DNA of 64,000 nucleotides from Comamonas sp. B21-038 (GCF_022387135.1 NZ_CP092462.1:558001-622000); one strand, 5' to 3'; shown: positions 17,597 through 26,439, numbered from the stretch's first letter. A program made the numbers and translations. Notes: generated from the sequence alone by a model not told the origin.

Positions 17597-19352
17597 AAAA
17601 CGCCTGGGCTTTTTCAGCCGCCTGCTGGACCAGGCCAGCGCTGCCGAGCGCTACCGCCTGGTGACCGAGCAGATCCAGCATGCCGAGGCCCATGGCTTTG
17701 ACACGGCCTGGGTGGCGCAGCACCACTTTCATGAAGCCGAAGGCGGCCTGCCTGCGCCGCTGGTGTTCCTGAGCCATGTGGCGGCGCGCACGCAGCGCAT
17801 CCGCCTGGGCACGGGCATCGTGACCCTGCCGATGGAGAACCCGATCCGGGTCGCCGAAGACGCGGTGGTGCTGGATCTGCTGTCCGGTGGCCGCCTGGAG
17901 TTTGGCGTGGGCACCGGTGGCACGCCCGAATCCTTTACCGCCTTTGGCCTGCGCAGCGACGACCGCGCCCGCATCTATGCGCAGCACCTGGCGGTGTTGC
18001 GCAATGCCTGGGCGGGGCTGCCATTGCCTGGCGGTGATCGCCTCTACCCTGCCGGGCCGCAGCTGTTGCCGCGCATCTGGCAGGCCACGTTCTCCGCCGC
18101 CGGGGCCGAGCGCGCCGGCCTGGCCGGTGATGGGCTGATGCTGTCGCGCACCCAGCCGCGCAGCGCCGAGGCGCCGGATGCCAGCCTGGCCGACATCCAG
18201 AACCCCTTGATCGACACCTACCTGGCGGCGTTGCCGGCTGGCACGGCGCCGCGCATCCTGGGGTCGCGCACCCTGTTTGTGGCCGAAGACCGCCAGCGTG
18301 CGTTGCAGCTGGCCGATGTGGGCCTGCGCCGCAGCCTGGCGCGTGCCGCCGCTGCGAATCCGGGCGGCCCGGCCAGCCAATGGGGGCCGGATGCTCCGCT
18401 GGCGCAGCTGCTGGCCGCCTACGACGTGCATGTGGGTACGCCCGATGAGGTGATTGCCTCGCTGCGTGCCGATACCGCGCTGGCGCGGGTGACCGACATC
18501 TCCTTCCAAGTGCATTCGATCGACCCGCCGCATGCCGACATCCTGCGCTCGATCGCGCTGACCGCGCAGTATGTGGCGCCGGCGCTGGGCTGGTGGCGCG
18601 ACGACGCGCCAGTGCCGCCCGCAACCGCCTCTGCCCCCGTGCCGGTGCCGGCACTGGCCCGATTTTTTTGGAGTGATGCACTGATGACTTCTGCATGGAA
18701 CCCATCGGAGACCGATGATGTGATTGACCAGCTCGCCGGCATACAGCCGGGCAGCCACCTGGATGCCGTGCGCCGCCACCGCCTGCAGGCACGCGCGCAG
18801 GCACAGCAAAGCTACCTGGCACTGTTGGCGCCCCGCGCGCCGCTCAGCAGCCAGTGGCCGCTGAACGAGCGTTTGGCAGTGGCCGCCTTTGTGGCCGCTC
18901 TGCACCAACAGCCGCAGGTGCAGCGTTTTTACCGCGATGCATTGGCCACCCAGGCGAGCCTGGCGCTGGGCAAAGCCATTGATGGCGAAGCGGCACAGGG
19001 CCTGGCCCGTGGGCCCTATGGCCAGTACCCGCAAGGCCCTTTGAGCGCCGAAGACCAGGCCGGCCCGGTCTACGCGGTGGCCGCGCAGAACCGTGCCGTG
19101 CTGGGCGAGCGCTTGTCTGCCGGCCTGGCGCATGCGCATCTGCTCGCCTTCCACCCCCGCGATGCCAAGCCCGCGCATCTGCAAGCCTTGCTGGATGCGG
19201 GCTGGAGTGCGACCGACATCGTGGTGCTGTCGCAGCTGGTGTCCTTCCTGGCCTTTCAGATCCGCGTGGTGGCGGGGCTGCGCCTGTTGCAGGCCCATCC
19301 TGCCCCATCCGCATCCGCCCCACAACCCACCGCCGAGGAGAACGCCGCATGA
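17562..19352 (+). CDS. Luciferase-like FMN monooxygenase fused to a CMD-domain protein
   Basis: A 596-residue open frame with two parts. Residues 1 to about 367 are a luciferase-like flavin-dependent monooxygenase of the KPN_01858 type (LGFFSRLL, HGFDTAWVAQHHFHEAEGG, LSGGRLEFGVGTGGTPESF). Residues about 375-596 match the stand-alone CMD (carboxymuconolactone decarboxylase-like) protein of the Avi_7170 type, which is normally a separate gene. The join lies at a run of seven T (18663-18669). Reading one base forward there gives a stop at 18682 (RFFGVMH) that overlaps an ATG at 18684. The parts may therefore be separate or fused, depending on the run. The likely role is oxidative cleavage of the imported substrate. 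Confidence 0.85.
   Translation: MNQSPFLHSPPRKRLGFFSRLLDQASAAERYRLVTEQIQHAEAHGFDTAWVAQHHFHEAEGGLPAPLVFLSHVAARTQRIRLGTGIVTLPMENPIRVAEDAVVLDLLSGGRLEFGVGTGGTPESFTAFGLRSDDRARIYAQHLAVLRNAWAGLPLPGGDRLYPAGPQLLPRIWQATFSAAGAERAGLAGDGLMLSRTQPRSAEAPDASLADIQNPLIDTYLAALPAGTAPRILGSRTLFVAEDRQRALQLADVGLRRSLARAAAANPGGPASQWGPDAPLAQLLAAYDVHVGTPDEVIASLRADTALARVTDISFQVHSIDPPHADILRSIALTAQYVAPALGWWRDDAPVPPATASAPVPVPALARFFWSDALMTSAWNPSETDDVIDQLAGIQPGSHLDAVRRHRLQARAQAQQSYLALLAPRAPLSSQWPLNERLAVAAFVAALHQQPQVQRFYRDALATQASLALGKAIDGEAAQGLARGPYGQYPQGPLSAEDQAGPVYAVAAQNRAVLGERLSAGLAHAHLLAFHPRDAKPAHLQALLDAGWSATDIVVLSQLVSFLAFQIRVVAGLRLLQAHPAPSASAPQPTAEENAA
18663..18686 (+). promoter_or_regulatory. T7 run, Shine-Dalgarno and internal start at the fusion joint
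   Basis: Seven T residues are followed by GGAG (18670-18673) and, 10 bases later, by an ATG (18684-18686) that would start a 222-residue CMD protein ending at 19352. A one-base shift in the T run makes TGA overlap this ATG (TGATG). The arrangement is what is expected of two translationally coupled genes, so internal initiation is likely even if the fusion is real. Confidence 0.6.
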
Positions 19353-19960
19353 GCGAGCAAACCTTGCATTACCCGAACAGCACCGAACCCCAGGTCTTCA
19401 CCCAGGCCCAGCTGGACTGGCTGCCCTGGATTGAACCGCTGCCGGAGGCGGAGCTGACCCCCAGGCATTTTGACGGTCTGGTGGATGCGTCACGCGCCAA
19501 GTCGCCGTACTTTCGGCTGCTGGCCCGCGACCCCGACACCCTGGGTGCGCGCACCCGCACCGACAAGGACATCTTCTACAACCCCGAGGGTGGCCTGCCC
19601 CGCGCCGAGCGCGAGCTGGCCGCTGCGGCCACCTCCCGGCTCAACGGCTGCATTTACTGCGCCTCGGTGCATGCGCGCTTTGCGTCGCATTTCTCGCGCC
19701 GTGAAGAGGATGTGCAAAAGCTGCTGGACCAAGGCGTGCAGGCCGATCTGGGCCCCCGCTGGAACGCGATCGTTGCCGCCTCGGTGGCATTGACCGAGAC
19801 GCCCCTGGCGCTGGATGCCGGCCATATCGACGGCCTGCGCCAGAACGGGCTGGACGACTATGCGATTGCCGATGCGCTGCAAGGCGCGGCCTTCTTCAAC
19901 TGGGCCAACCGCCTGATGCTGAGCCTGGGTGAGCCGGCGCTGGAGACTGCGCAGGCCTGA
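19349..19960 (+). CDS. AhpD/CMD-domain alkylhydroperoxidase-like protein (Avi_7169-like)
   Basis: A 203-residue protein of the CMD/AhpD fold. The redox signature NGCIYCASVH gives Cys101, Cys104 and His108, with Glu88 upstream (AERELAAAAT) completing the AhpD-type proton relay. It overlaps the end of the fused monooxygenase gene (ATGA) and closes the operon. Proteins of this type may remove peroxide leaking from the flavin monooxygenase or act directly on its product. No experimental function is known to me. The length and signature make the family assignment secure. Confidence 0.88.
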   Translation: MSEQTLHYPNSTEPQVFTQAQLDWLPWIEPLPEAELTPRHFDGLVDASRAKSPYFRLLARDPDTLGARTRTDKDIFYNPEGGLPRAERELAAAATSRLNGCIYCASVHARFASHFSRREEDVQKLLDQGVQADLGPRWNAIVAASVALTETPLALDAGHIDGLRQNGLDDYAIADALQGAAFFNWANRLMLSLGEPALETAQA

Positions 19961-20172
19961 GCCGGCCGAGCTCTGGGCGCCGGCCCGGTGCAACAGCGCG
20001 CAGGCCCCAGGGTTTTTCTGGGCGAGGCCGCTGCCGGGCGGGCGCAGAAAAAGCGGATACTTTGGCGCTGTATCCCCTTCGGTCCATGGCCTCCATGCTC
20101 CTTCTTCTGCATCTCTCGCAGCGGCTCGCCGCAGCTGCCATCGGCGCCCAACTGGCCGGCCGGGGCCCCGGT

Positions 20173-22326
20173 ATGAAAGCCCTGCAGCTTTTGCGCGCCT
20201 GGCTGGCGCTGCTGGCATGCGGCCTCGGCGTGGCCAGCGCCCAGGCTGCGCCGCCTGACTACCAGGAGCTGTATGCCCACCCCGAGCGCGCGATGCCGAT
20301 GCAGCCGCACTGGCAGCTGCGGCCTGTGTCGTCGTCTGCGCCGCCCTGGGCAGAGATTTTCATGTTCCAGATCGGCGCTGATCCTCGACACATCGATCGC
20401 CTGCGCTGGCTGAGCCTGAACCCGGACCCGAACACGGCACTGGCGCCCGCGTTGTTCGATGCGCTGGAGGGGAAGACGCTTTTTCTGGCGCCTTCCGCAC
20501 GCAGCTTCTGTGATGGCCGCTGGCAGGTGGTGCGGGTGGATTCGCACAACAACTCCAAGGTAAACAACGTGCTGCAGCCCGCTACCAAGGTCTGGCTGGT
20601 GCAGCACAAGCCCAATGGCCGGCGAGAAGCAACCACCGCCTATGGGCACCTGGATGCGCAAGGCCATTGGGCCGTGCCACCGGTTACCTGCGATGGCGGC
20701 ACCACGAACGGGGTGTACTCCCCCGATGCGGTCGCCTACCTGGTGCCGGGTGACGCCCAGCCCTTGCCGTCGGCGCTGCGCTTGGACCTGGTGTATGCGC
20801 AGCCGGGCCTGCGCGATGCGGGAGGCCGCTGGCTGGCGCCGGTGCCGCCCCGCGATATCACGACTGCACAGTGGATGGACTACAAAAAGCAGATCGTGAC
20901 ACCGGGCTCGCTGGGCGCTGGTCTGATTGATCCGCAGGGGCGCATGGTGATTCCGTTCACCTTTGGCCAACTGCCCGATGCGACGGCACAGCGCCGCATC
21001 CAGCTGTGCAGCAATGCCGGGCTGCGGCTGCAGCGGGATGCCGGCACGCCCCGGGTCTGCCGCTGGCAGCGCCTGCAGCGCAGCCAGGGTGGCGAGGCGC
21101 TGCGCCCCGTCCACGATGCTGCCACCGGGCGCTGGGGCTACCAGAATGCGCGGGGCCACTGGGTGATTGCGCCGCAGTTCCACGAGGCGCGCCGGTTTCG
21201 CCATGGCTACGCGGTGGTGTCGGCGCTGTTTGCCGAGGACTGGCGGCCGCCCGGCTGGCGGGACGAATGGCCGATGGTCCGGCAGTACTGGCGCATGGGC
21301 CGCTACTGGGTGGCCGAGGCGCTGGTGCGCAATCCATCGACCGCCGGCCAGTGGGCCATCCGCTATGGCGTGATGAACGATGCCGGCCAGTGGCTGGCGC
21401 CGCAGGCGCAGCTGCCGCTGCAGATCACCGTGCCGTCACCAGCTGGTGGCCGCAATGGCCACTATGCCCGGATGGTGGCCGCCCATTTGCCGCAGCTGCT
21501 GGGCCGCCATGTCGAGATCAGGCATGTGCCCGATGCCAGCGTGGCCGACTATGAGCGGCTGGCCGCCGACGGGGGCGACCGGCAACTGCTGTTCACAGCC
21601 ATGACCCTGCCGCGGGGCGGAATCCCGGGCCTGCACCAAGGGCCTGCCATCGATACCGCGCTGCGATCGCTGCTGCCGGTGACCCTGGTCGCATCGCAGC
21701 CCTTGGTGCTGGCCATCGACAGTACGCAGGCCGATGCGCTGGGCATTGGCAACACCGACGACCTGCTGGCCTATGCGCGGGCCCACCCGGGCCGGCTGCG
21801 CGTGGGCACCGGGGACGATGGCTGGATCGGCCAGTTGGCACTGGCCGAGCTGCTGGCGCGCGGCGGTGTGGACATGAAGCGCCAGGTCTTCCGCGGCATG
21901 TACCCCGACTCCGATGTGGTGACGAAGGCGCATGCGGTGGAGCTGGTGCTGGCGCCCGTCAATGGCGTGGCCACGGCGGTGCGAGGTGGCCAGCTGCGGG
22001 TGCTGGGCACCACAGCGGACCCGGACCATCCGCAAAGCCTTGATGGCGTTACCTGGCCCACCTTGGGCGCCCATGCCGCGCTGGCGGGTTTGGCGGTCTA
22101 CGACCACTACATCCTCTGGGCAGCGGCCCACTCCGACCCTGCTGCCAACCGCGAACTGCAGCAGGCCGTGGCCCAGGTGCTGGCCCGGCCCGAGGTCCAG
22201 CAGCAGCTGCAGGATGTGCAGGCCGTCGGCGGTGGCGGCCCGCCCGAGAGCCTGCTGGCGCTGGAGGCGCAGATGCGCGAGCAATGGCTGCGCTGCTGTG
22301 GGAAGCACCTGCGCTCGGTCAAATAA
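20173..22326 (+). CDS. WG-repeat protein fused to a Bug/TctC-type binding domain
   Basis: A 717-residue exported protein with a signal peptide at 1 to about 25 (LLACGLGVASAQA). Residues about 265-365 hold WG-repeat sequence, clearest at GRWGYQNARGHWVIAPQF near 319. Residues about 415-717 form a complete Bug/TctC-like periplasmic binding domain (ITVPSPAGGRNGHYARMVAAHL, ADGGDRQLLFTAMT, LRVGTGDDGWIGQLALAELL, VNGVATAVRGGQLRVLGTTAD). Bug proteins normally stand alone at about 320 residues, so the N-terminal addition is odd. No membrane partners of a tripartite transporter are nearby. Start 20173 is set by the signal peptide. The function is unknown; a periplasmic ligand sensor is one possibility. 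Confidence 0.82.
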   Translation: MKALQLLRAWLALLACGLGVASAQAAPPDYQELYAHPERAMPMQPHWQLRPVSSSAPPWAEIFMFQIGADPRHIDRLRWLSLNPDPNTALAPALFDALEGKTLFLAPSARSFCDGRWQVVRVDSHNNSKVNNVLQPATKVWLVQHKPNGRREATTAYGHLDAQGHWAVPPVTCDGGTTNGVYSPDAVAYLVPGDAQPLPSALRLDLVYAQPGLRDAGGRWLAPVPPRDITTAQWMDYKKQIVTPGSLGAGLIDPQGRMVIPFTFGQLPDATAQRRIQLCSNAGLRLQRDAGTPRVCRWQRLQRSQGGEALRPVHDAATGRWGYQNARGHWVIAPQFHEARRFRHGYAVVSALFAEDWRPPGWRDEWPMVRQYWRMGRYWVAEALVRNPSTAGQWAIRYGVMNDAGQWLAPQAQLPLQITVPSPAGGRNGHYARMVAAHLPQLLGRHVEIRHVPDASVADYERLAADGGDRQLLFTAMTLPRGGIPGLHQGPAIDTALRSLLPVTLVASQPLVLAIDSTQADALGIGNTDDLLAYARAHPGRLRVGTGDDGWIGQLALAELLARGGVDMKRQVFRGMYPDSDVVTKAHAVELVLAPVNGVATAVRGGQLRVLGTTADPDHPQSLDGVTWPTLGAHAALAGLAVYDHYILWAAAHSDPAANRELQQAVAQVLARPEVQQQLQDVQAVGGGGPPESLLALEAQMREQWLRCCGKHLRSVK

Positions 22327-22506
22327 GCCTATAAGGCAGTTGCGTTAGACTGCAGCATCCTCGCGCGGGGCCTGCCCGCGCTTCCACCATGACTTTTTGC
22401 CGGTCCGGCAACTGACCATGCGACGGATGCTTTCCATGCCCGCCCTCTGGTGGCCCGGCAATGGCTGCCATTGCGTTCATGTCAAAGGGGCCGCCGGCCT
22501 TGCACC
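22327..22506. other. Leader region with two hairpins before the flavoprotein operon
   Basis: A GC-rich stem (22363-22369/22375-22381) is followed by TTGCCGG/CCGGCAA (22397-22403/22405-22411). An ATG at 22418 opens a 38-codon frame with four Cys codons that ends at 22534, overlapping the flavoprotein start. Whether this is a leader peptide or chance is not decided. Confidence 0.35.
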
Positions 22507-23595
22507 ATGCGCACCACCCCATACCCTTTGCTGACCGAGAGCGCGCGCGCGGACATCGCGCAGCGCGCCCATGCACTGGATACCCAGGCCGAGCTGGCCA
22601 GCACCGTGTTGCCCATGCTGGCCCACCATGACCTGCTGCGCATGGGCCTGCCTGCCGCGCAAGGCGGCCATGGCGGTGATGTGCGCGATGCGATGGCCGC
22701 GATCACCGAGGTCGCCAGCGTGTCGCTGACAACGGCCTTTGTGTTCTGGAGCCAGCGCGCCTTCATCCACTACCTGCAGGCCAGCGGCAATGAGGCCGCG
22801 CGTGAGCGCTGGTGGGATGCGTTGCTGCGTGGCGATATCGCGGGCGCGGTGGGCCTCTCCAATGTCATCAAGTTTCTGTCGCGCATCGAGGCCTTGCAGG
22901 TGCAGGCCAGGCCGGTGGCGCAGGGCTGGTGCCTGGATGGCGTGCTGCCCTGGGTGTCCAACGTGCGCAGCCAGGGTTTTGTGGTGGCCGCTGCGGTGCA
23001 GCCCGAAGGGGGCGGCCTGCCGATGGTGATGGCGCTGGAGAGCGGCCTGCCGGGCCTGGTGCGCTCGCCCGATCTGGACCTGCTGGGCATGCGTGCCAGC
23101 AATACTGCGGCGCTGCAGTTGAACCAGGTGACGGTGCCCGCCCAGGCGCTGCTGGCCCAGGCCGGGCCGCCGTATCTCAAAGCCGCGCGGCCCGGGTTTT
23201 TGGGCATGCAGTGTGCGTTGTCGATTGGCCTGGCGCGGGCAGCGTTGCAGGCTGCCGCCCAGGATGCGGGCGCGCGTGGCCCCTTGCACTGCCGCGTGAC
23301 CGAGGCGCAGACGACACTGGGCCAGGTGGAGGCAGAACTGTTGGGCGGCGTGCTGGGTGACCGCTGGGTCGCCGATGTCAGCCCCCTGTTTGCGCTGCGC
23401 ATGCGTCTGGCAGGCCTGGTGCAGCAAGCGCTGCAGCTGGAGCTGCAGGCCACCGGGGGCCGCGCCTACCTGCAGGACCGGCAGCCCGATTTTGGCCGCC
23501 GCTGGCGCGAGTCGGCCTTTATCCCCATCGTCACGCCCAGCCTGACCCAGCTGGAAGGTGAGCTGGCCCAGCATGCACCGCAGGTGGCGGTATGA
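22507..23595 (+). CDS. Acyl-CoA dehydrogenase-fold flavoprotein (SfnB/DszC-like)
   Basis: A 362-residue flavoprotein of the acyl-CoA dehydrogenase fold. Visible features are the N-terminal helical part (residues 10-110: LLRMGLPAAQGGHGG, SLTTAFVFWSQRAFIHYL), the middle beta domain (GWCLDGVLPWVSNVRSQGFVVAAAV) and the C-terminal helical bundle. It lies in one operon with an SsuABC/TauABC-like importer, and the stop overlaps the ATPase start. Relatives in such settings (SfnB, DszC) take part in sulfur scavenging as flavin-dependent oxygenases rather than in fatty-acid oxidation. The true substrate is unknown. The start at 22507 gives the normal family N-terminus. Confidence 0.82.
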   Translation: MRTTPYPLLTESARADIAQRAHALDTQAELASTVLPMLAHHDLLRMGLPAAQGGHGGDVRDAMAAITEVASVSLTTAFVFWSQRAFIHYLQASGNEAARERWWDALLRGDIAGAVGLSNVIKFLSRIEALQVQARPVAQGWCLDGVLPWVSNVRSQGFVVAAAVQPEGGGLPMVMALESGLPGLVRSPDLDLLGMRASNTAALQLNQVTVPAQALLAQAGPPYLKAARPGFLGMQCALSIGLARAALQAAAQDAGARGPLHCRVTEAQTTLGQVEAELLGGVLGDRWVADVSPLFALRMRLAGLVQQALQLELQATGGRAYLQDRQPDFGRRWRESAFIPIVTPSLTQLEGELAQHAPQVAV

Positions 23596-24398
23596 CGGCA
23601 AGCCTTGCACCCCGCCAAGCCTTGCAGGGACGCGGCCTGGCCTATGGCTACCAGGCAGACCGGCCGGTGTTTGCCGGCATCGACATCGATATCGACAGCC
23701 AGGAAATTGTGGCGCTGCTGGGCGGCAGTGGCTGCGGCAAATCGACCTTGCTGCGCACCCTGGCGGGACTGCAGCCGCCCGATGCCGGAACGCTGCAGTT
23801 TCTGGATGCGCCCCTGCGCGCGCCGCACCCGCGTGCGGCCGTGGTGTTCCAGCAGGCCAGCCTCCTGCCCTGGCTGAATGTGCAGGACAACGTGGCCTTT
23901 GGCCTGGACTTCAAACACCAGCCCAAGGCCACGCAACAGGCGATTGCGCAGCGCGTGCAGGCCAGCATCGGCGCGGTGGGCCTGGCCGGCAAGGAGCGGC
24001 TTTTTCCGGCGCAACTGTCGGGCGGCATGGCCCAGCGTGCGGCGCTGGCCCGGGCGTTGGCGCGTGAGCCGCGCTTGCTGCTGGCCGATGAGCCGTTTTC
24101 GGCGCTCGATGTGCTGACCCGCAGCGACATGCAGGCGCTGCTGGTCGAGGTGGTGCACCGCTGGCATACCGCCGCGCTGCTGGTCACCCACGATATTGAC
24201 GAGGCGCTGCTGGTCGCAGACCGGGTGCTGCTGATGGGCAGCTCGCCGGGTGTGCAGGCCGGTGCAGGCCGCATCGTGCAGAGCTGGCGCATCGATATCG
24301 CCCACCCCCGGCGCATCGACGACGAGCGCATCGCCGCGATGCGGCTGGAGATTTTGCATGCGCTGCAAAGCCTGCGCGGCCAGGCGGCTGCCGTTTGA
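23592..24398 (+). CDS. ABC ATPase, nitrate/sulfonate/taurine type (SsuB-like)
   Basis: A 268-residue ATPase of the SsuB/TauB/NrtD class. Walker A is GGSGCGKST (near residue 45), the Q-loop follows at VVFQQASLLPWLNVQDNVAFG, the signature is LSGGMAQRA and Walker B is LLLADEPFSALD. The start codon overlaps the stop of the flavoprotein gene (ATGA), so the two are translationally coupled. It energises the permease encoded at 25660 and works with the binding protein between them. Confidence 0.92.
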   Translation: MTASLAPRQALQGRGLAYGYQADRPVFAGIDIDIDSQEIVALLGGSGCGKSTLLRTLAGLQPPDAGTLQFLDAPLRAPHPRAAVVFQQASLLPWLNVQDNVAFGLDFKHQPKATQQAIAQRVQASIGAVGLAGKERLFPAQLSGGMAQRAALARALAREPRLLLADEPFSALDVLTRSDMQALLVEVVHRWHTAALLVTHDIDEALLVADRVLLMGSSPGVQAGAGRIVQSWRIDIAHPRRIDDERIAAMRLEILHALQSLRGQAAAV

Positions 24399-24442
24399 CG
24401 CGTTCACAGACACCCCTAGATAACCCCCGAAGAGAGAGAACC

Positions 24443-25663
24443 ATGACCTACCAGCACATCTGCCCATCGAGCCACTGCGACTGCGGCATCAGCCGCCGCG
24501 ACTGGCTGCGCATTGCCGCCATCAGCGGTGTGGCGGCCAGCCCCTTGCTGCGCGCGGGCGACGCGCTGGCGCAGAAGTTCAAGGGCGACGATGTACCCGT
24601 GCGCATTGGCTACCTGGCGATCACCGATGCCACCCCCTTCTTTGTGGCGCACAGCCGCAAGCTGTTCGAGGCCGAAGGCCTGCAGGCAGAAAAGCCCCGC
24701 CTGTTCCGCAGCTGGGCGCAGCTGATCGAGGCCTTTATTGCCGGGCAGGTGAATGTGGTGCATCTGCTCTCGCCCACCACCTTGTCGGTGCGCTATGGCT
24801 CCAAGTTTGGCGCCAAGGTGGTGGCCTGGAACCATATGAGCGGCTCGGCCATCACGGTGGCGCCGCACATCAACAGCGTGGCCGATCTGGCCGGCACGAC
24901 GTTTGCGATTCCGTTCTGGTACTCGATCCACAACATCCTGATCCAGCAGGTGCTGCGCAAGAACGGGCTCACGCCGGTCAGCAAGCCCAAGGGCACGGCA
25001 CTGGGCGCCAAGGAGGTGAACCTGGTCATCGTGCCGCCCGCCGAGATGGTGGCGGCGCTGGCCGCCAAATCGGTCTCGGGCTTTATCGTCGCCGACCCGT
25101 TCAATGCCGTGGCCGAGACCATGGGCGTGGGCAAGGTGGCGCGCTTCCTGGGCGATATCTGGAAGGACCATGCCTGCTGCCTGGTGACCCTGTCCGAGCG
25201 CGACATTGCCGAGCGCCCCGAATGGGCGCAGCGCGTGACCACGGCCATCGTCAAGGCGCAGCTGTGGACGCGTGAGCATATGGGCGAGACGGCCGAGCTG
25301 ATGTCCAAGGACGGCGCCAACAAATACACGCCGCACCCGCTGCCGGTGCTGCAAAAGGTGTTTGACCTGAAGGACTTCGAACAGTACCGCACCAAGGGCG
25401 TGCTGCAGCACCCCGCGTGGAACCAGCGCCGCATCGACTTCCAGCCCTATCCCTTCCCCAGCTACACGCAGGAGCTGGTCAAGGCCATGCAGGGCACGTT
25501 GATGGAAGGCAATGTGGACTTCATCCGCGAGCTTGATCCGGCCTTTGCCGCCAGGGACCTGGTGGATGACCGCTTCGTCAAGCAGGCACTCAGCCAGGTG
25601 GGCGGGCTGAAAGCCTTTGGCCATGCGGAGGACTTCAGCCGCAAGGAAGTGATCGAAGCATGA
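24443..25663 (+). CDS. ABC substrate-binding protein with Tat-type signal and Cys/His N-terminus (SsuA-like)
   Basis: A 406-residue binding protein of the nitrate/sulfonate/taurine class (NMT1/THI5-like fold). A twin-arginine motif, SRRDWLR (residues 17-23), precedes a hydrophobic segment and ends near GDALAQ, so export as a folded protein is likely. Before it lies an unusual HICPSSHCDCG stretch with Cys7, Cys12, Cys14, His5 and His11. The body has the class pattern VPVRIGYLAITDATPFFVAHSRKLFEAEGLQ and an interior that reads SGFIVADPFNAVAETMGVG. GAGAGAG precedes the start. The substrate is inferred to be an organosulfur or similar small molecule. Confidence 0.88.
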   Translation: MTYQHICPSSHCDCGISRRDWLRIAAISGVAASPLLRAGDALAQKFKGDDVPVRIGYLAITDATPFFVAHSRKLFEAEGLQAEKPRLFRSWAQLIEAFIAGQVNVVHLLSPTTLSVRYGSKFGAKVVAWNHMSGSAITVAPHINSVADLAGTTFAIPFWYSIHNILIQQVLRKNGLTPVSKPKGTALGAKEVNLVIVPPAEMVAALAAKSVSGFIVADPFNAVAETMGVGKVARFLGDIWKDHACCLVTLSERDIAERPEWAQRVTTAIVKAQLWTREHMGETAELMSKDGANKYTPHPLPVLQKVFDLKDFEQYRTKGVLQHPAWNQRRIDFQPYPFPSYTQELVKAMQGTLMEGNVDFIRELDPAFAARDLVDDRFVKQALSQVGGLKAFGHAEDFSRKEVIEA

Positions 25664-26439
25664 TGCACGGGGGACAACGCTGGGCGGCGCGCCTGGCCTG
25701 GCCGCTGCTGGGCATGGCCATCACCCTCGCGCTGTGGGCGCTGGCGGCCCGGCATATCTCCGATGTGGAGGCGATCCGTGCCGCCTTTGCGCCGCAGGCC
25801 GGGCTCAAGGCGCTGGTGCAGCTGCTGGGCAGTGGCGAGCTGTGGCCGCATATCCGCATGAGCCTGGAGCGGATGGCGATCGCGCTGGTCCTGGCCCTGG
25901 CCATTGGTGTGCCGCTGGGCCTGTGCCTGGGTCTGTCGCCACTGTTTGCGCGCATCAGCGGGCCGACTTTTCAGTTTCTGCGCATGGTCTCGCCGCTGTC
26001 CTGGATGCCGCTGGCGGTGATGGCGCTGGGCGTGGGCGAGGCACCGGTGATCTTCCTGCTGGGCTTTGCCACGGTCTGGCCGATCATGCTGAACACCGCA
26101 GCCGGCGTGGCGGCGCTGGACCCGGCCTGGATGCGGCTGGCCCACAGCCTGTCGGCCACGCGCTGGGAGACTATTGCCCGGGTAGTGCTGCCCGGCTGCA
26201 CCAGCCATATCCTGACCGGCTTTCGGCTGGCGGTGGGCATTGGCTGGATCGTGCTGGTGCCCGCCGAGATGCTGGGTGTCTCCAGCGGCATGGGCTATTT
26301 TGTGCTGGACACGCGCGACCGCCTGGCCTATGACGAGCTGATGGCCGGCATCGTCGTCATCGGCTGCCTGGGCTTTGTGCTGGACTGGCTGGCCCGCACC
26401 GTGAGCAGCCGCTGGACGCAGCGCGGCAAGCCGGGCTGA
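25660..26439 (+). CDS. ABC permease, sulfonate/taurine type (SsuC-like)
   Basis: A 259-residue inner-membrane permease with about six spans. The coupling loop reads around AWMRLAHSLSATRWETIARVVLPGCTSHILTGFRLAVGIGW, typical of SsuC/TauC proteins. Its start overlaps the stop of the binding-protein gene (ATGATG around 25660), and it is the last gene of the operon. It converges on the sensor kinase gene with a gap of 19 bases. Confidence 0.92.
   Translation: MMHGGQRWAARLAWPLLGMAITLALWALAARHISDVEAIRAAFAPQAGLKALVQLLGSGELWPHIRMSLERMAIALVLALAIGVPLGLCLGLSPLFARISGPTFQFLRMVSPLSWMPLAVMALGVGEAPVIFLLGFATVWPIMLNTAAGVAALDPAWMRLAHSLSATRWETIARVVLPGCTSHILTGFRLAVGIGWIVLVPAEMLGVSSGMGYFVLDTRDRLAYDELMAGIVVIGCLGFVLDWLARTVSSRWTQRGKPG

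Noticed and set aside
18670-18686. Programmed -1 ribosomal frameshift at the T7 run
   Set aside because: The phase of the run does not give a canonical X-XXY-YYZ heptamer. The separate-gene reading requires a +1 shift or loss of one T, so I treat it as slippage, indel or sequencing error instead.
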